A stretch of DNA of 34,024 nt from Nostoc paludosum FACHB-159 (GCF_014698835.1 NZ_JACJTU010000064.1:1-34024); one strand, 5' to 3'; counted from the stretch's first letter, positions 25,667 to 33,985 are shown. Notes: generated by a model not told the origin, from the letters alone. Translations and numbers: made by a program.

Positions 25667-27443
25667 GTTGCACCTCCTTAATTAAAGATTCGGAAAGCAA
25701 ATCAGTAATCTTCACAGCGATTGTTCCAGCATCATCAGGAATTTTATATCTGCCTTTCACCAATTCATTCCTATCAGGAATGTCTACATCTTTGGGTTCT
25801 AAAACTGCCCCGTCATAGTTCCAATCAATCATGATGGATTCTACAAGTTCTCGCCAATCTTCTACATTTTCTTGCTGAAGGCTGAGTTTTTGTAGCAAGT
25901 TCATAGGGTAGAACTTCTCAATTACAAGGTATTGTTTTTGGATAGTAATTTTTGCGTCTGAGTCTCGTTTAAACTCCAGGTTAGATTTGTCCCGCAGAAC
26001 GTCTACTACTTCAACATCAATCTTGAAGGGACGAGCCTCTTTCTCAAGCTGACCTTTAAGATCAGGTTCATGACCCATGCAAATAAGGGTGATTTTTTCA
26101 ACAGGTTTGTTAGGATATTCTGCTTGACGTTTTTCAAAAGCTTTATAGTCAAACCCAGCAATTAATTCATTGAGATCAGCACGAGCAGCAATACGGTTGA
26201 CGGGCATAATTTTTATCATCCGCCCATCTTTTTCGCCATCAAACAAGTTACCTTTCTCTAGGGGGTTGACTTCTAATGCTTCTAGTAATAAATCCTTAGC
26301 TTGAATGGGATTGCGGAATACATCGTAGTGATTGACATTGTAAACCTCAAAACCTGTGTAGTAAGTAGTTGGTTCTTCTTCGCTAACTTCTAACTCTTGT
26401 TGTTGATTTTGTTGATTGAGTTCGGATGCGATCGCTAATAGGCGTTTGGTAGTAATTTGTACAGCACCTAAGTTAATGTCTGCACCAATGAAGCGGCGAC
26501 CAAGTTTCATTGCAACGGCTTGAGTTGTACCGCTTCCCATGAAGCAGTCAAATACGATATCACCAGGATTCGATGAGGCTTTTATTATACGTTCTAGTAA
26601 CGCTTCGGGCTTTTGGGTAGGGTAGTTGGTTTTCTGAGGATTTTCACCAATAATCAACGGTATATCCCAAACATCAGGCATTGCAGCACCAGGACTATCC
26701 TCATCTGTTGCATATCGATTACTTGGATCTTTTCCACCTCTTTTCTTTCCTCCCCATCTCTTAAGAGTACTTTCAGATAAACCTACATACTGAGGGTTAA
26801 ATAGATTGTTTGAAGATTTAGAGTAGAATAAGATGTTATCGTGGCTTTGGGGAAAATGACCTGCTGCCCGTGCAAATTTTCTATATGACCAAATAATTTC
26901 ATTCTGAAAATTATTTGACCCAAAAATTTCATCGATAATACATCGTAAATGATGATACTTATGCCAATCACAGTGTAAATAAAAACTTCCATCTTCTGAT
27001 AATAACTCTCGTATAATAATTAAACGTTCATATATGAATTGTAAATATTCATCATTAGTCCAAATGTCTGTATATTGCTTTTCTTCAAACGAGTTTAAAT
27101 TGTTTGTAGCTTGCTGACCATTTAAACTAATTTTCTTCTTATACTCAGCCTTAGAATCAAAAGGAGGGTCAATATAAACCAAATTCACTTTACCTCGAAA
27201 CTCCTTCAGCAAATGAGACATTACCTGAAGGTTATCGCCCCAATAAATCTTGTTCCGCCAGCCATTCACCTCATCACCATGTACTTCCTTCAATTGAGCA
27301 GGGTAATATTGTGTAGAAGTAAAAGGACGCTTGCCCTTCCAATGCAACATAGGGTAGCCTTTAATCGGCTCAAACTTATAATCTTCAACAGTCTGAATCT
27401 CTCTATTATTAGGTACATCAATCAATAACTGCTCATTACTCAT
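25659..27443 (-). CDS. Beta-class N6-adenine DNA methyltransferase (type III Mod-like)
   Basis: 594 aa. Catalytic DPPF is at 92-95 (VYIDPPFDSKAEY) and the SAM-binding motif CFMGSGTT is at 300-307, with ADIN beyond. The order DPPF - target recognition - FxGxG defines the beta class, which makes N6-methyladenine or, rarely, N4-methylcytosine. The target recognition region lies between them (about 165-275). A long C-terminal part (about 370-594) carries conserved-looking blocks such as YTGFEVYNVNHYDVF and SIMIDWNYDGAVLEP; similar tails occur in Mod proteins paired with Res-like helicases. The gene begins 2 bp after the fused helicase-nuclease gene and overlaps the Res gene. Likely role: marking self DNA and giving the system its sequence specificity. 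Confidence 0.9.
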   Translation of the reverse strand: MSNEQLLIDVPNNREIQTVEDYKFEPIKGYPMLHWKGKRPFTSTQYYPAQLKEVHGDEVNGWRNKIYWGDNLQVMSHLLKEFRGKVNLVYIDPPFDSKAEYKKKISLNGQQATNNLNSFEEKQYTDIWTNDEYLQFIYERLIIIRELLSEDGSFYLHCDWHKYHHLRCIIDEIFGSNNFQNEIIWSYRKFARAAGHFPQSHDNILFYSKSSNNLFNPQYVGLSESTLKRWGGKKRGGKDPSNRYATDEDSPGAAMPDVWDIPLIIGENPQKTNYPTQKPEALLERIIKASSNPGDIVFDCFMGSGTTQAVAMKLGRRFIGADINLGAVQITTKRLLAIASELNQQNQQQELEVSEEEPTTYYTGFEVYNVNHYDVFRNPIQAKDLLLEALEVNPLEKGNLFDGEKDGRMIKIMPVNRIAARADLNELIAGFDYKAFEKRQAEYPNKPVEKITLICMGHEPDLKGQLEKEARPFKIDVEVVDVLRDKSNLEFKRDSDAKITIQKQYLVIEKFYPMNLLQKLSLQQENVEDWRELVESIMIDWNYDGAVLEPKDVDIPDRNELVKGRYKIPDDAGTIAVKITDLLSESLIKEVQHG

Positions 27444-27445
27444 AA

Positions 27446-30352
27446 TTACTTTTTAAATCTCCAGTTTTTAGCATCGCAATAAAATCTCATATCACAGCCC
27501 TTACAGAGCTTATTGGGTCGCTCTGGAATGCTGAAATCTTTAACTTCAATCCTGCTCACAACCTCATCAAAAGTTGCAATAGTCTTATCAATTGAACGAC
27601 TATTCTTTGAAAAGCTGATATACGGATTTCCTGATTCTTCACTGGTATAGTAAAGATGTGTTTTACTCACTGTTAAACCAGTGCGTTGCTCAACAATATG
27701 GGCATAAACTTCAAGCTGTCTGCGATAACGGTCTAACTTATCCCGGTCTTTGGGATTATTTACATCTAGTTTCTTCTCTGACTTAAAATCTACGATTTCA
27801 ACCGTATCATTTTCCCCTTGAATCAGGTCAATACTGCCCTTCAAAATGTAATTATCTTTGACTAGAGAAACATCTACTTCAGCCTCCTTTACTCGCTCCC
27901 AATTACCATGATTTCTCCGGTAATAACGTACCACCTGTTCAAGAGCAGCACGCTTTACATTGGGGGCTAAATACGCTCTTTCGCGCTTGGTCAAATACGC
28001 ATAATTAGTATCAAACCAACGAATAACTTGTTCCTCTGAAAGCTTATGTTCTTCGCCTCTTAAAACAGTTTTATGAATATCTTCAATAGTTTGATGTACT
28101 ACCGTACCAAACAAAATTGAGTTAGTTTCACTAGGAGCAAATTCTAACTCTTTAAAAAAGCGATACTGTTCTGCACAGTTTTCATACAGTGTTAAGTGAG
28201 AAGTGAATGAATATTCCCGCTTCAGGTTCACATCCTTAACTTTCTCCAGTAGAAGTGCTTCTGGTTGAAAGTTGGTATTTCTCCATGAAGGTAAGCTGTT
28301 GTAAAAATCTGTAAAATACTTCGATGGAGTTTGCCCCTTACCGTCCTTCTCCAAACAACTCAGGATGAGTATGTTTTGAGCGCGAGAAAACGCTGTGTAA
28401 AATAAACGGCGAAAGTCAAAAAACTTGATTAACTCCAGTGGTTCAAAGGGTGGGCGGAGTAGGTAGTTATTTTCTAATAACTCATCCAGTTGGGTGTACT
28501 GTTTACGGGGTACAGCGTCCAGTGAAGCTGTTATTACCACAGGGAACTCCAGCCCCTTTGATTGGTGAATCGTCAAGAATGACACACAGCCACTAGGGGC
28601 ATACTCTGACTTATCTTCATACTCATCAATACCCCCATCTTCCAAGAACCTGAAAAACTGGTTAAACAAATCCTTGAGATTCTTCTCTAAGTAAGCAGGG
28701 GTTAGTACATCAATATTATAGAGATACTCAAATTTATCGAGCAGTTGAGAGAAAATTGCTAAGTTCCGCATAGAGCGGCTGTTTTGAATACCCTTCTGTT
28801 GCAGTAAGCTTTCATCTAAGTAACGATTAAATAAAGGAAACTGTAGCAGACGGTAAAACAACCCCGAAAAAGCATAGTCAGTATTATGGCTAAGATTCAA
28901 ATGCGTTTTAGCGATCGCTCTTGCCCATTTCCATAGATCTGCATTCTCAGGCTGGCGAATTTCATAAGCAAACGACTGGAAGCATTGATTATCGTAATAA
29001 TCCCAAATTTCAAGGTGAGCATCATCGTTCCACTTACGAATATTAGGGTACTGGGGAAACAGGAAAATTAATGCTCCAATCATTAAACGAATTTCTTCTC
29101 GCTCAAAAAACTGATTAGAGCGCGGAGAATAAACATTAATGCCGTTTTTCTCTAGGAACTGTGACAGCGCAACAGCTTTGTCATTCTTGACAGAGCGAAA
29201 CAGAAAAGCCACTTGGTTCCAGTCTGTTAAACGGCCTTTATCCCTGAGTGTGTGTAAAAACGCTAAAACCTCCTGATGCCATGCCTGTTGAGTTTTGCCT
29301 GAAACTTTCATCACACATGGAACTTCAGGAAATAACTTGTCTTCCCTTGCTTTAATTAACTTTTGAAACCGGAATGTTTTACCGCTATCCTCCCACTCTT
29401 GTTCTTCCATCCAACGGTTGTAGAAGTCGATGATATCTGGATGGGAGCGATAGTTAGTAGTTAAATATACCTGTTCACAATTTCCTTGAGGGAATTGGTC
29501 TTTAAACTGTAAAATATTGCGGATGCTTGCTCCTCTGAAGCGGTATAAGCCCTGGTCATCATCACCAACTACACAAAGATTTGGGCGATCGCCTGCAAGT
29601 AAATTCAAAATCAATTCTTGAATGGTGTTGGTATCTTGATACTCATCTACCATCAAATATTTGATTTTGGCTTGCAGTTCACCCAGAATTTTTGGATTTT
29701 GCTGTAAAAGTTTCAGTGCTTCAGATTGGATTGTAGAAAAATCGATTGCGTTTTCTTCCTCCAGATATTTTTGGTAAAGAGCGTAGCAATGACCTAATAC
29801 AGCTACCTCTGTTTCACTAGCATTGATGAGTGTTTTAGGATTTAATGCCTCCTCACTGACTGTATTAATCCATTTCATCAACTTCTCTGATTTATCCCAG
29901 GCAGACTGCTTATGACTACCGATAACAAGCTCAATATTAAGAATGTTTAGGAATTTTGAAAGGCGATAGTAGATAAAATACTGCTGGTCGAACTGATCCA
30001 TCATCATGAAATTGCGCTTGAGGCGGGTGAAATCCCTATGTTCTTCTAGCCAGCGCAAACAGATGGAGTGAAAAGTGCCTAAGTACATTTCATTGAGGTT
30101 GAAACGTACACCAAGTTCAAGCAGACGATTAGAAATCCGTGTTGTCAGTTCTTGGGCTGCTTTGTCTGTAAAACTGACGATAAGTAAATTTTCAGGAGCT
30201 ACCTGTTTCTGTGTAATTAAGTAGACAATCCGCTCAACCAGAGTAAAAGTTTTACCTGACCCTGGCCCTGCAATGATTAACAAAGCACCTTCAGTAGCCT
30301 GAATAGCCTGTAATTGTTGAGGATTAGCTTTACTGGTAAAGGTGCTTTGCAT
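27446..30352 (-). CDS. UvrD-type helicase fused to PD-(D/E)XK iron-sulfur nuclease
   Basis: 968 aa. Helicase motifs: Walker A AGPGSGKT near residue 30, SFTDKAAQEL, Walker B VDEYQDTN, VVGDDDQGLYRFRGA, TTNYRSHPD, TIHQSKGLEFP and YTAFSRAQN. The C-terminal nuclease (about 720-968) has Cys726, His753, Asp842 (GSIDL), Asp855-x-Lys857 (VDFKSE), Gln879 and the trio Cys950, Cys953, Cys959, a Cas4/AddB-type iron-sulfur nuclease. It is the first long gene of the operon, 102 bp after the XRE regulator gene, and 2 bp before the methyltransferase gene. It matches the split pair at 16311-19532 in layout, implying two related but non-identical end-processing modules. It is not a plain AddA because the iron-sulfur nuclease sits on the same chain. 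Confidence 0.9.
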   Translation of the reverse strand: MQSTFTSKANPQQLQAIQATEGALLIIAGPGSGKTFTLVERIVYLITQKQVAPENLLIVSFTDKAAQELTTRISNRLLELGVRFNLNEMYLGTFHSICLRWLEEHRDFTRLKRNFMMMDQFDQQYFIYYRLSKFLNILNIELVIGSHKQSAWDKSEKLMKWINTVSEEALNPKTLINASETEVAVLGHCYALYQKYLEEENAIDFSTIQSEALKLLQQNPKILGELQAKIKYLMVDEYQDTNTIQELILNLLAGDRPNLCVVGDDDQGLYRFRGASIRNILQFKDQFPQGNCEQVYLTTNYRSHPDIIDFYNRWMEEQEWEDSGKTFRFQKLIKAREDKLFPEVPCVMKVSGKTQQAWHQEVLAFLHTLRDKGRLTDWNQVAFLFRSVKNDKAVALSQFLEKNGINVYSPRSNQFFEREEIRLMIGALIFLFPQYPNIRKWNDDAHLEIWDYYDNQCFQSFAYEIRQPENADLWKWARAIAKTHLNLSHNTDYAFSGLFYRLLQFPLFNRYLDESLLQQKGIQNSRSMRNLAIFSQLLDKFEYLYNIDVLTPAYLEKNLKDLFNQFFRFLEDGGIDEYEDKSEYAPSGCVSFLTIHQSKGLEFPVVITASLDAVPRKQYTQLDELLENNYLLRPPFEPLELIKFFDFRRLFYTAFSRAQNILILSCLEKDGKGQTPSKYFTDFYNSLPSWRNTNFQPEALLLEKVKDVNLKREYSFTSHLTLYENCAEQYRFFKELEFAPSETNSILFGTVVHQTIEDIHKTVLRGEEHKLSEEQVIRWFDTNYAYLTKRERAYLAPNVKRAALEQVVRYYRRNHGNWERVKEAEVDVSLVKDNYILKGSIDLIQGENDTVEIVDFKSEKKLDVNNPKDRDKLDRYRRQLEVYAHIVEQRTGLTVSKTHLYYTSEESGNPYISFSKNSRSIDKTIATFDEVVSRIEVKDFSIPERPNKLCKGCDMRFYCDAKNWRFKK

Positions 30353-30454
30353 CTTCCTGATAACTTTAAAGACAACACATCAAATCAGCAATCGTGTTAC
30401 TACAGCGATTGCCTACAACAAAATCGAACAAGTATAACTATCTTTCTTCCAAGG

Positions 30455-30703
30455 TTAGTTGGAAGAATACTTCAGTAATAATTCCTGTCCTTGTTCGCCC
30501 ATTTCATTCAAAATTTGCTGAATCTTCTGCATAGCCAGAGGCGATGGCTTGGAACGTCCATTCTCCCAACGATTAGCAGTTGAATATGTAACACCCAAAG
30601 ATGCTGCAAACTGTTCTTGTGTAAGACCGGTCAGATTACGAATTTCACGAATGAGCTTGCCAACTTCTGGTTGATTTTTTATTAACCCCTTTTTGATAGC
30701 CAT
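30455..30703 (-). CDS. XRE-family helix-turn-helix regulator of the defence-like operon
   Basis: 82 aa. Residues about 15-72 form a Cro/C1-type helix-turn-helix: LTQEQFAASLGVTYSTANRW followed by ENGRSKPSPLAMQKI. There is no extra domain. It resembles control proteins of restriction systems, which delay restriction until methylation is complete, and it lies 102 bp upstream of the first long operon gene in the same direction. A palindrome CTAC-N5-GTAG (30719-30731) just upstream could be its own operator or that of the other XRE repressor at 32432-32758. Function as a repressor or controller is inferred from position and size. Confidence 0.83.
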   Translation of the reverse strand: MAIKKGLIKNQPEVGKLIREIRNLTGLTQEQFAASLGVTYSTANRWENGRSKPSPLAMQKIQQILNEMGEQGQELLLKYSSN

Positions 30704-30718
30704 CTAGCTCAAAACTCA

Positions 30719-30731
30719 CTACTTTATGTAG
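30719..30731. promoter_or_regulatory. Possible operator upstream of the defence XRE gene
   Basis: CTACTTTATGTAG, an inverted repeat 15 bp upstream of the XRE start. It matches CTACTTTTAGTAG (32786-32798) at 11 of 13 bases. One near match of this kind could arise by chance in a window this size, so position carries most of the weight. Confidence 0.4.
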
Positions 30732-30885
30732 CAAGTGATATGCAATTTGCTTCATTCTATTTGCGCTAAAGCTGGCTTGTAACCTGGTTAATTTACGGTT
30801 TTTTGTATTGCTTTTTATAAATTACTAAGTAAATACCGTTAACTTAAATATAAACATTATGATTGAAGTCTTCAACAAGAGAATC

Positions 30886-31767
30886 TTACGGAATAATTTC
30901 AGCCTCCAGCAAGCCCAGCACTTTTTCTTCCAATCCAGTCAAATAAGCCCGCCTCAGCTTCCCCAACGACTCCAAAAACCTCTGCACCGACTCCTCCAGT
31001 CCACTCGAATACACCTGTGAAATGCGATCGCAGATCTCCTGCACCTGCTGACATTCATCAGGCAGGTAATTAAAAGATTTCAAATGCTTCAGTCCAACCG
31101 TCAGTTCTCTATCCCAAGTTCTGACGGTACAACTGAAGTTATTGACTGCGGTGACAATAGCCCAACACCCGCCTTTGCCTCTGAGATCGGGATTGTCCTT
31201 AGTTAGAATTTGGCACACTTCACCGATTTGGTAGGTATTGGGTACTTGGGTGCGTTCCATTATCTTTTGCACTGCATCTTTAACAATACGATGAGATGGT
31301 ACTTTCCCCTTGGCAGATTCTACAGCTTGTTGCCATGCTTCGGGCTGAAGGTCTGGTTCTAGTTTTGCTAACGGCCTAACTTGCCACTCATTAGTCGGCA
31401 AAATGTGATCGTTCCGATCACATTTTTGCTCCAAGTTATCAAAAATAACAGCCGCATCCATTAAAAGATAGGACTGGCGGCGACTGTGACCAAAGCGATC
31501 GCGGCAATACTCCTCAAATGTGCGGTGTGTCGAACGGTAAAGGCGGCGATCGCGTAGTTCTGCCAAAGCCTTACCTGCTTCAAAAAACGCCCGTTCGACC
31601 TTCCGTTCCAAAAGCAAGCGATCGCTTTGCTCCTGCTCGGTCAATTCAGGTACTTCAACAGCAGGAACGTCGATGGTTACTGAAGTTGGATCTTCTGAAG
31701 GGGCGATGTCTGGGTTGGGTGGTGCGGCAGAGGTGGCTTTTTTGCGCTTACGGGGTCGGGTATTCAT
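30886..31767 (-). CDS. Plasmid/island-type DNA-binding-like protein
   Basis: 293 aa from the ATG at 31767 (a TTG one codon earlier is less likely); GGTGG lies just upstream. The N-terminus is basic (RPRKRKK) and then Pro/Ala-rich. Residues about 50-110 contain the block ERAFFEAGKALAELRDRRLY followed by TFEEYCRDRFGHSRRQSYLL, a pattern common in proteins of plasmids, phages and integrative elements (DUF3102-like / ParB-adjacent) and thought to bind DNA. The remainder contains a beta-rich middle (YQIGEVCQIL...CTVRTWDRELTV) and a helical end. It is the last gene of a four-gene minus-strand set starting at the XRE repressor. HIP1 sites are frequent (31024, 31496, 31545, 31618). Exact role unknown. 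Confidence 0.7.
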   Translation of the reverse strand: MNTRPRKRKKATSAAPPNPDIAPSEDPTSVTIDVPAVEVPELTEQEQSDRLLLERKVERAFFEAGKALAELRDRRLYRSTHRTFEEYCRDRFGHSRRQSYLLMDAAVIFDNLEQKCDRNDHILPTNEWQVRPLAKLEPDLQPEAWQQAVESAKGKVPSHRIVKDAVQKIMERTQVPNTYQIGEVCQILTKDNPDLRGKGGCWAIVTAVNNFSCTVRTWDRELTVGLKHLKSFNYLPDECQQVQEICDRISQVYSSGLEESVQRFLESLGKLRRAYLTGLEEKVLGLLEAEIIP

Positions 31768-31799
31768 CAATCCACCTCTACCCTCTAGCTGACTAGCCC

Positions 31800-32177
31800 C
31801 TAAACTTCTTGTAATTCTTGGGAAACCTGAATTTCTGGCATTGGCTCTAGCGGGGTAATTACTGGGGAGTATCGACAGTAGCAGATAATCACTGCCTCAA
31901 AATCATGATTGGGAATTTCTGGGGTATACTCTTCAACTCTGGTTACTTCCCAATCCCCGATTCTGCTATGGGTACTCGAATCAGGAAACTGTTTATCTGC
32001 AAACTTAGATACTTGATGATATTCTCTAAGTCTGTATCCTGGTTCTGGTATTGGAGAATTGGAAGAATCATAATGTTCCGCAAGTATGCTGGTATAAGCT
32101 TCGGTATGAGCTAGTCGCCTTTCTTCCCACCCTTGTGCTGACATGGATTCAGCCTTGAAAATAATGTACTTACTCAT
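31800..32177 (-). CDS. Small hypothetical protein
   Basis: 125 aa. The start is set at the ATG at 32177 because AGGAG lies 9 nt upstream, overlapping the end of the preceding gene; the frame is open 20 codons further but without a ribosome site. The sequence begins MSKYIIFKAESMSAQGWEE and carries no known domain or membrane segment. It is acidic and ends in a Pro/Glu-rich tail. The 4-bp gap to the upstream gene and 32-bp gap to the downstream one indicate an operon. It appears to belong to the plasmid-like module. Confidence 0.6.
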   Translation of the reverse strand: MSKYIIFKAESMSAQGWEERRLAHTEAYTSILAEHYDSSNSPIPEPGYRLREYHQVSKFADKQFPDSSTHSRIGDWEVTRVEEYTPEIPNHDFEAVIICYCRYSPVITPLEPMPEIQVSQELQEV

Positions 32178-32181
32178 AAAA

Positions 32182-32364
32182 TTAATTCTCCTGTTCGTAA
32201 GTAGGAAATTTAGTTTCGCCTTCAAATACACAGTCAACTTTTAATACTTTGTTTCCGGTTGCTTCTACCCGCAACAGTTTCCAACCATACTTTTTCTCCA
32301 TAATGCGGCATTTTTCTGGATCTGTTGCAGCGTGCCGCGATTCTGGTTTCTCACCATTACTCAT
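32182..32364 (-). CDS. Small hypothetical protein (60 aa)
   Basis: The ATG at 32364 has a strong ribosome site (GAGGAG) 7 nt upstream. The peptide is hydrophilic with a beta-strand-rich middle (YGWKLLRVEATGNKVLKVDC). No known domain. Its last codons (CAG GAG) supply the ribosome site of the next gene, a sign of coupled expression and good evidence that it is real. Confidence 0.6.
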   Translation of the reverse strand: MSNGEKPESRHAATDPEKCRIMEKKYGWKLLRVEATGNKVLKVDCVFEGETKFPTYEQEN

Positions 32365-32431
32365 TCTTCACTCCTCTGTAAGAAAATCAACGCTAATACT
32401 AGAGGCTTGATTAAATTGAGAGCAATTATAC

Positions 32432-32758
32432 TCATGCTGCAATCATTTCATTTGCATTTATGGATTGTGAATTAAAGTTATTGATTTTGTCTTCTTTGAC
32501 TTCATCAACTACTTGAACTAACTTTTGTTCTTTTTTAGAACTTCCATCATTGCTATCGGGTACGCGAACTAATAGATCGCCAACTTCACACTCTAAAATC
32601 TGGCATAACTTGTCAAGTGTTTCCAAAGGTATTGATTTGGCTTTACCATATTCAATTTTTTGAACGTTGGCCAGCGACATCTCAAGTCGTCTTGCTAGTT
32701 CGTTCTGCGAAATTCCTCTTTCGTTTCTAATTTCTTTAAGTCTTACTTCCACAGTCAT
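32432..32758 (-). CDS. XRE-family transcriptional repressor, phage/plasmid type
   Basis: 108 aa. Helix-turn-helix at about 5-62: RNERGISQNELARRLEMSLA then NVQKIEYGKAKSIPLETLDK, followed by a short acidic tail without a peptidase or ligand domain. It is divergent from the 319-aa gene at 32974. The 215-bp space between holds two copies of the palindrome CTACT-N3-AGTAG (32786-32798, 32873-32885) and a 10-bp palindrome CTATTAATAG (32804-32813). This resembles a lambda-type divergent switch, in which the repressor controls both its own gene and the opposite one. Confidence 0.82.
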   Translation of the reverse strand: MTVEVRLKEIRNERGISQNELARRLEMSLANVQKIEYGKAKSIPLETLDKLCQILECEVGDLLVRVPDSNDGSSKKEQKLVQVVDEVKEDKINNFNSQSINANEMIAA

Positions 32759-32785
32759 GAGTTGAATTCATACATATAGATTAAC

Positions 32786-32798
32786 CTACTTTTAGTAG
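32786..32798. promoter_or_regulatory. Operator-like palindrome, repressor-proximal
   Basis: CTACT-TTT-AGTAG, 28 bp upstream of the XRE start. A second short palindrome, CTATTAATAG, follows at 32804-32813. Confidence 0.6.
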
Positions 32799-32871
32799 TC
32801 TATCTATTAATAGTATTTATTGAAAGAAGACTGTTAGATAACTTACTATCATGATACTATCCATTGAAATA

Positions 32872-32886
32872 CCTACTAACAGTAGG
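32872..32886. promoter_or_regulatory. Operator-like palindrome, distal copy
   Basis: CCTACT-AAC-AGTAGG, with the same five-base arms as 32786-32798; centres are 87 bp apart. Likely bound by the neighbouring XRE repressor. Confidence 0.6.
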
Positions 32887-32899
32887 TAAAATAGGAATA

Positions 32900-32949
32900 A
32901 CAAAAGGCAATCGCTCTTAGCCTGGAAAACTTGTGCGATCGCCTTTTGT
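32900..32949 (+). promoter_or_regulatory. Large hairpin in the leader of the 319-aa gene
   Basis: ACAAAAGGCAATCGC (32900-32914) and GCGATCGCCTTTTGT (32935-32949) pair at 14 of 15 positions with a 20-nt loop. The right arm contains a HIP1 octamer. It ends 24 bp before the ATG at 32974, with the ribosome site (AAGGA) outside the stem. It may attenuate transcription or guard the leader. Confidence 0.5.
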
Positions 32950-32973
32950 CCTTACATTCAAGGAAATACAATT

Positions 32974-33933
32974 ATGACTCATAACGTCTATACCCATCAA
33001 CAGCTGCACCTGAAATCCCTAGCCCGCCTCAAGCAGATCTACAGCGAAATCGGCTGCACACTCGAAGTACAAGACAGACGGCGCAGGGCTGCGTGGATTA
33101 GTGCGTTCGTCGAAGACGTTGGCGCAGCCATCGCCTCTCACCAAGCCGCCCAACTCCAGAAAATCGCCCGTCCTGCAAAAGACGAACAAGAGATTGCCCA
33201 AGGCGAGTTCGAGCAGTACATCGCAGACCAAGCCGAAGCCATCGCCCCGGAACCACTGACAACAGTAGAAATCAACTTCTACCACCACGAGATTTACTGT
33301 GGCAAAGAACTCATCGCCTACATCACCTACGACCATAGCGAATTCATGACCCAACCTTGGCTGGTTATGGTCAACGGTGAAGAGAAGTTCCGCGCTAACA
33401 CTTGGGCAAAATGCCATCGCTACATTTCTTGGCATCATAAGGACGGCACACTCAACCCATTTGCATTAACTGAAGTACCAGAAGTACCGACAATTACAGA
33501 AATCTCGTTTTACGACCAAGAAGCCTTGGTTAATGGCGAATTGGTAGCCAGCATTAGCTTCGATAGCGAGAACCATGAGAACCTCTACTGGCGAGTGCTA
33601 GTAAACGACGTTGAGATTTTCCGAGACACTACGCCTGCTCGATGCCAAAGCTACGCCAAGCAGCAGTACCAGCAAAGCACATTGCCAGTGCAGGAACCAT
33701 TCGAGGAACCATGCACCACAGGGAATGAGGTGAAGAGGGGTTGCTCAAGTGAACAGCAGTATTCTGGCTCGGCGTTTGATGCGGTGGGGTCGCTGTTGGA
33801 AGTAGAAGAGTCAACCGATGCACAAGTAGCTGACTGCGAACAATTGCTAGACCTGCCGTTTGAGGAGTTAACCGCCGAAGACTGGCAACGATTACGGGCT
33901 TATAAGCCAGTACCAGACTTAGTTGCAGCGTAA
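32974..33933 (+). CDS. Plasmid-associated hypothetical protein with an internal duplication
   Basis: 319 aa. The N-terminus (about 8-48, HLKSLARLKQIYSEIGCTLE then a basic RRRRAAW block) looks like a small helical module. Two copies of a beta-rich unit follow at about 97-155 and 175-233; shared features are I-x-FY, GEL(I/V)A-x-I-(T/S)-(Y/F)D, W-x-V-(M/L)-VN, F-R-x-(N/T)-T and a C-x-x-Y near the end. The tail is acidic and ends in a short helical block (FEELTAEDWQRLRAY). I know similar proteins only as hypothetical genes of cyanobacterial plasmids. It is divergent from the XRE repressor and probably controlled by it. GC content is clearly higher than in the defence-like genes. A good ribosome site (AAGGA) precedes the ATG. 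Confidence 0.72.
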   Translation: MTHNVYTHQQLHLKSLARLKQIYSEIGCTLEVQDRRRRAAWISAFVEDVGAAIASHQAAQLQKIARPAKDEQEIAQGEFEQYIADQAEAIAPEPLTTVEINFYHHEIYCGKELIAYITYDHSEFMTQPWLVMVNGEEKFRANTWAKCHRYISWHHKDGTLNPFALTEVPEVPTITEISFYDQEALVNGELVASISFDSENHENLYWRVLVNDVEIFRDTTPARCQSYAKQQYQQSTLPVQEPFEEPCTTGNEVKRGCSSEQQYSGSAFDAVGSLLEVEESTDAQVADCEQLLDLPFEELTAEDWQRLRAYKPVPDLVAA

Positions 33934-33951
33934 GGGAACAGTGGGCAATTC

Positions 33952-33985
33952 CAATTCGCAATTCGCAATTCGCAATTCGCAATTT
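33952..33985. repeat. Heptanucleotide tandem repeat (CAATTCG)4 plus partial unit
   Basis: Four perfect CAATTCG units and a final CAATTT lie just after the stop of the 319-aa gene. Short heptamer repeats of this kind (STRR) are typical of filamentous cyanobacteria. Confidence 0.85.

Noticed and set aside
33019..33438. 139-aa minus-strand open frame inside the 319-aa gene
   Set aside because: A mirror frame of a GC-richer gene; the plus-strand product has an internal duplication and a good ribosome site.
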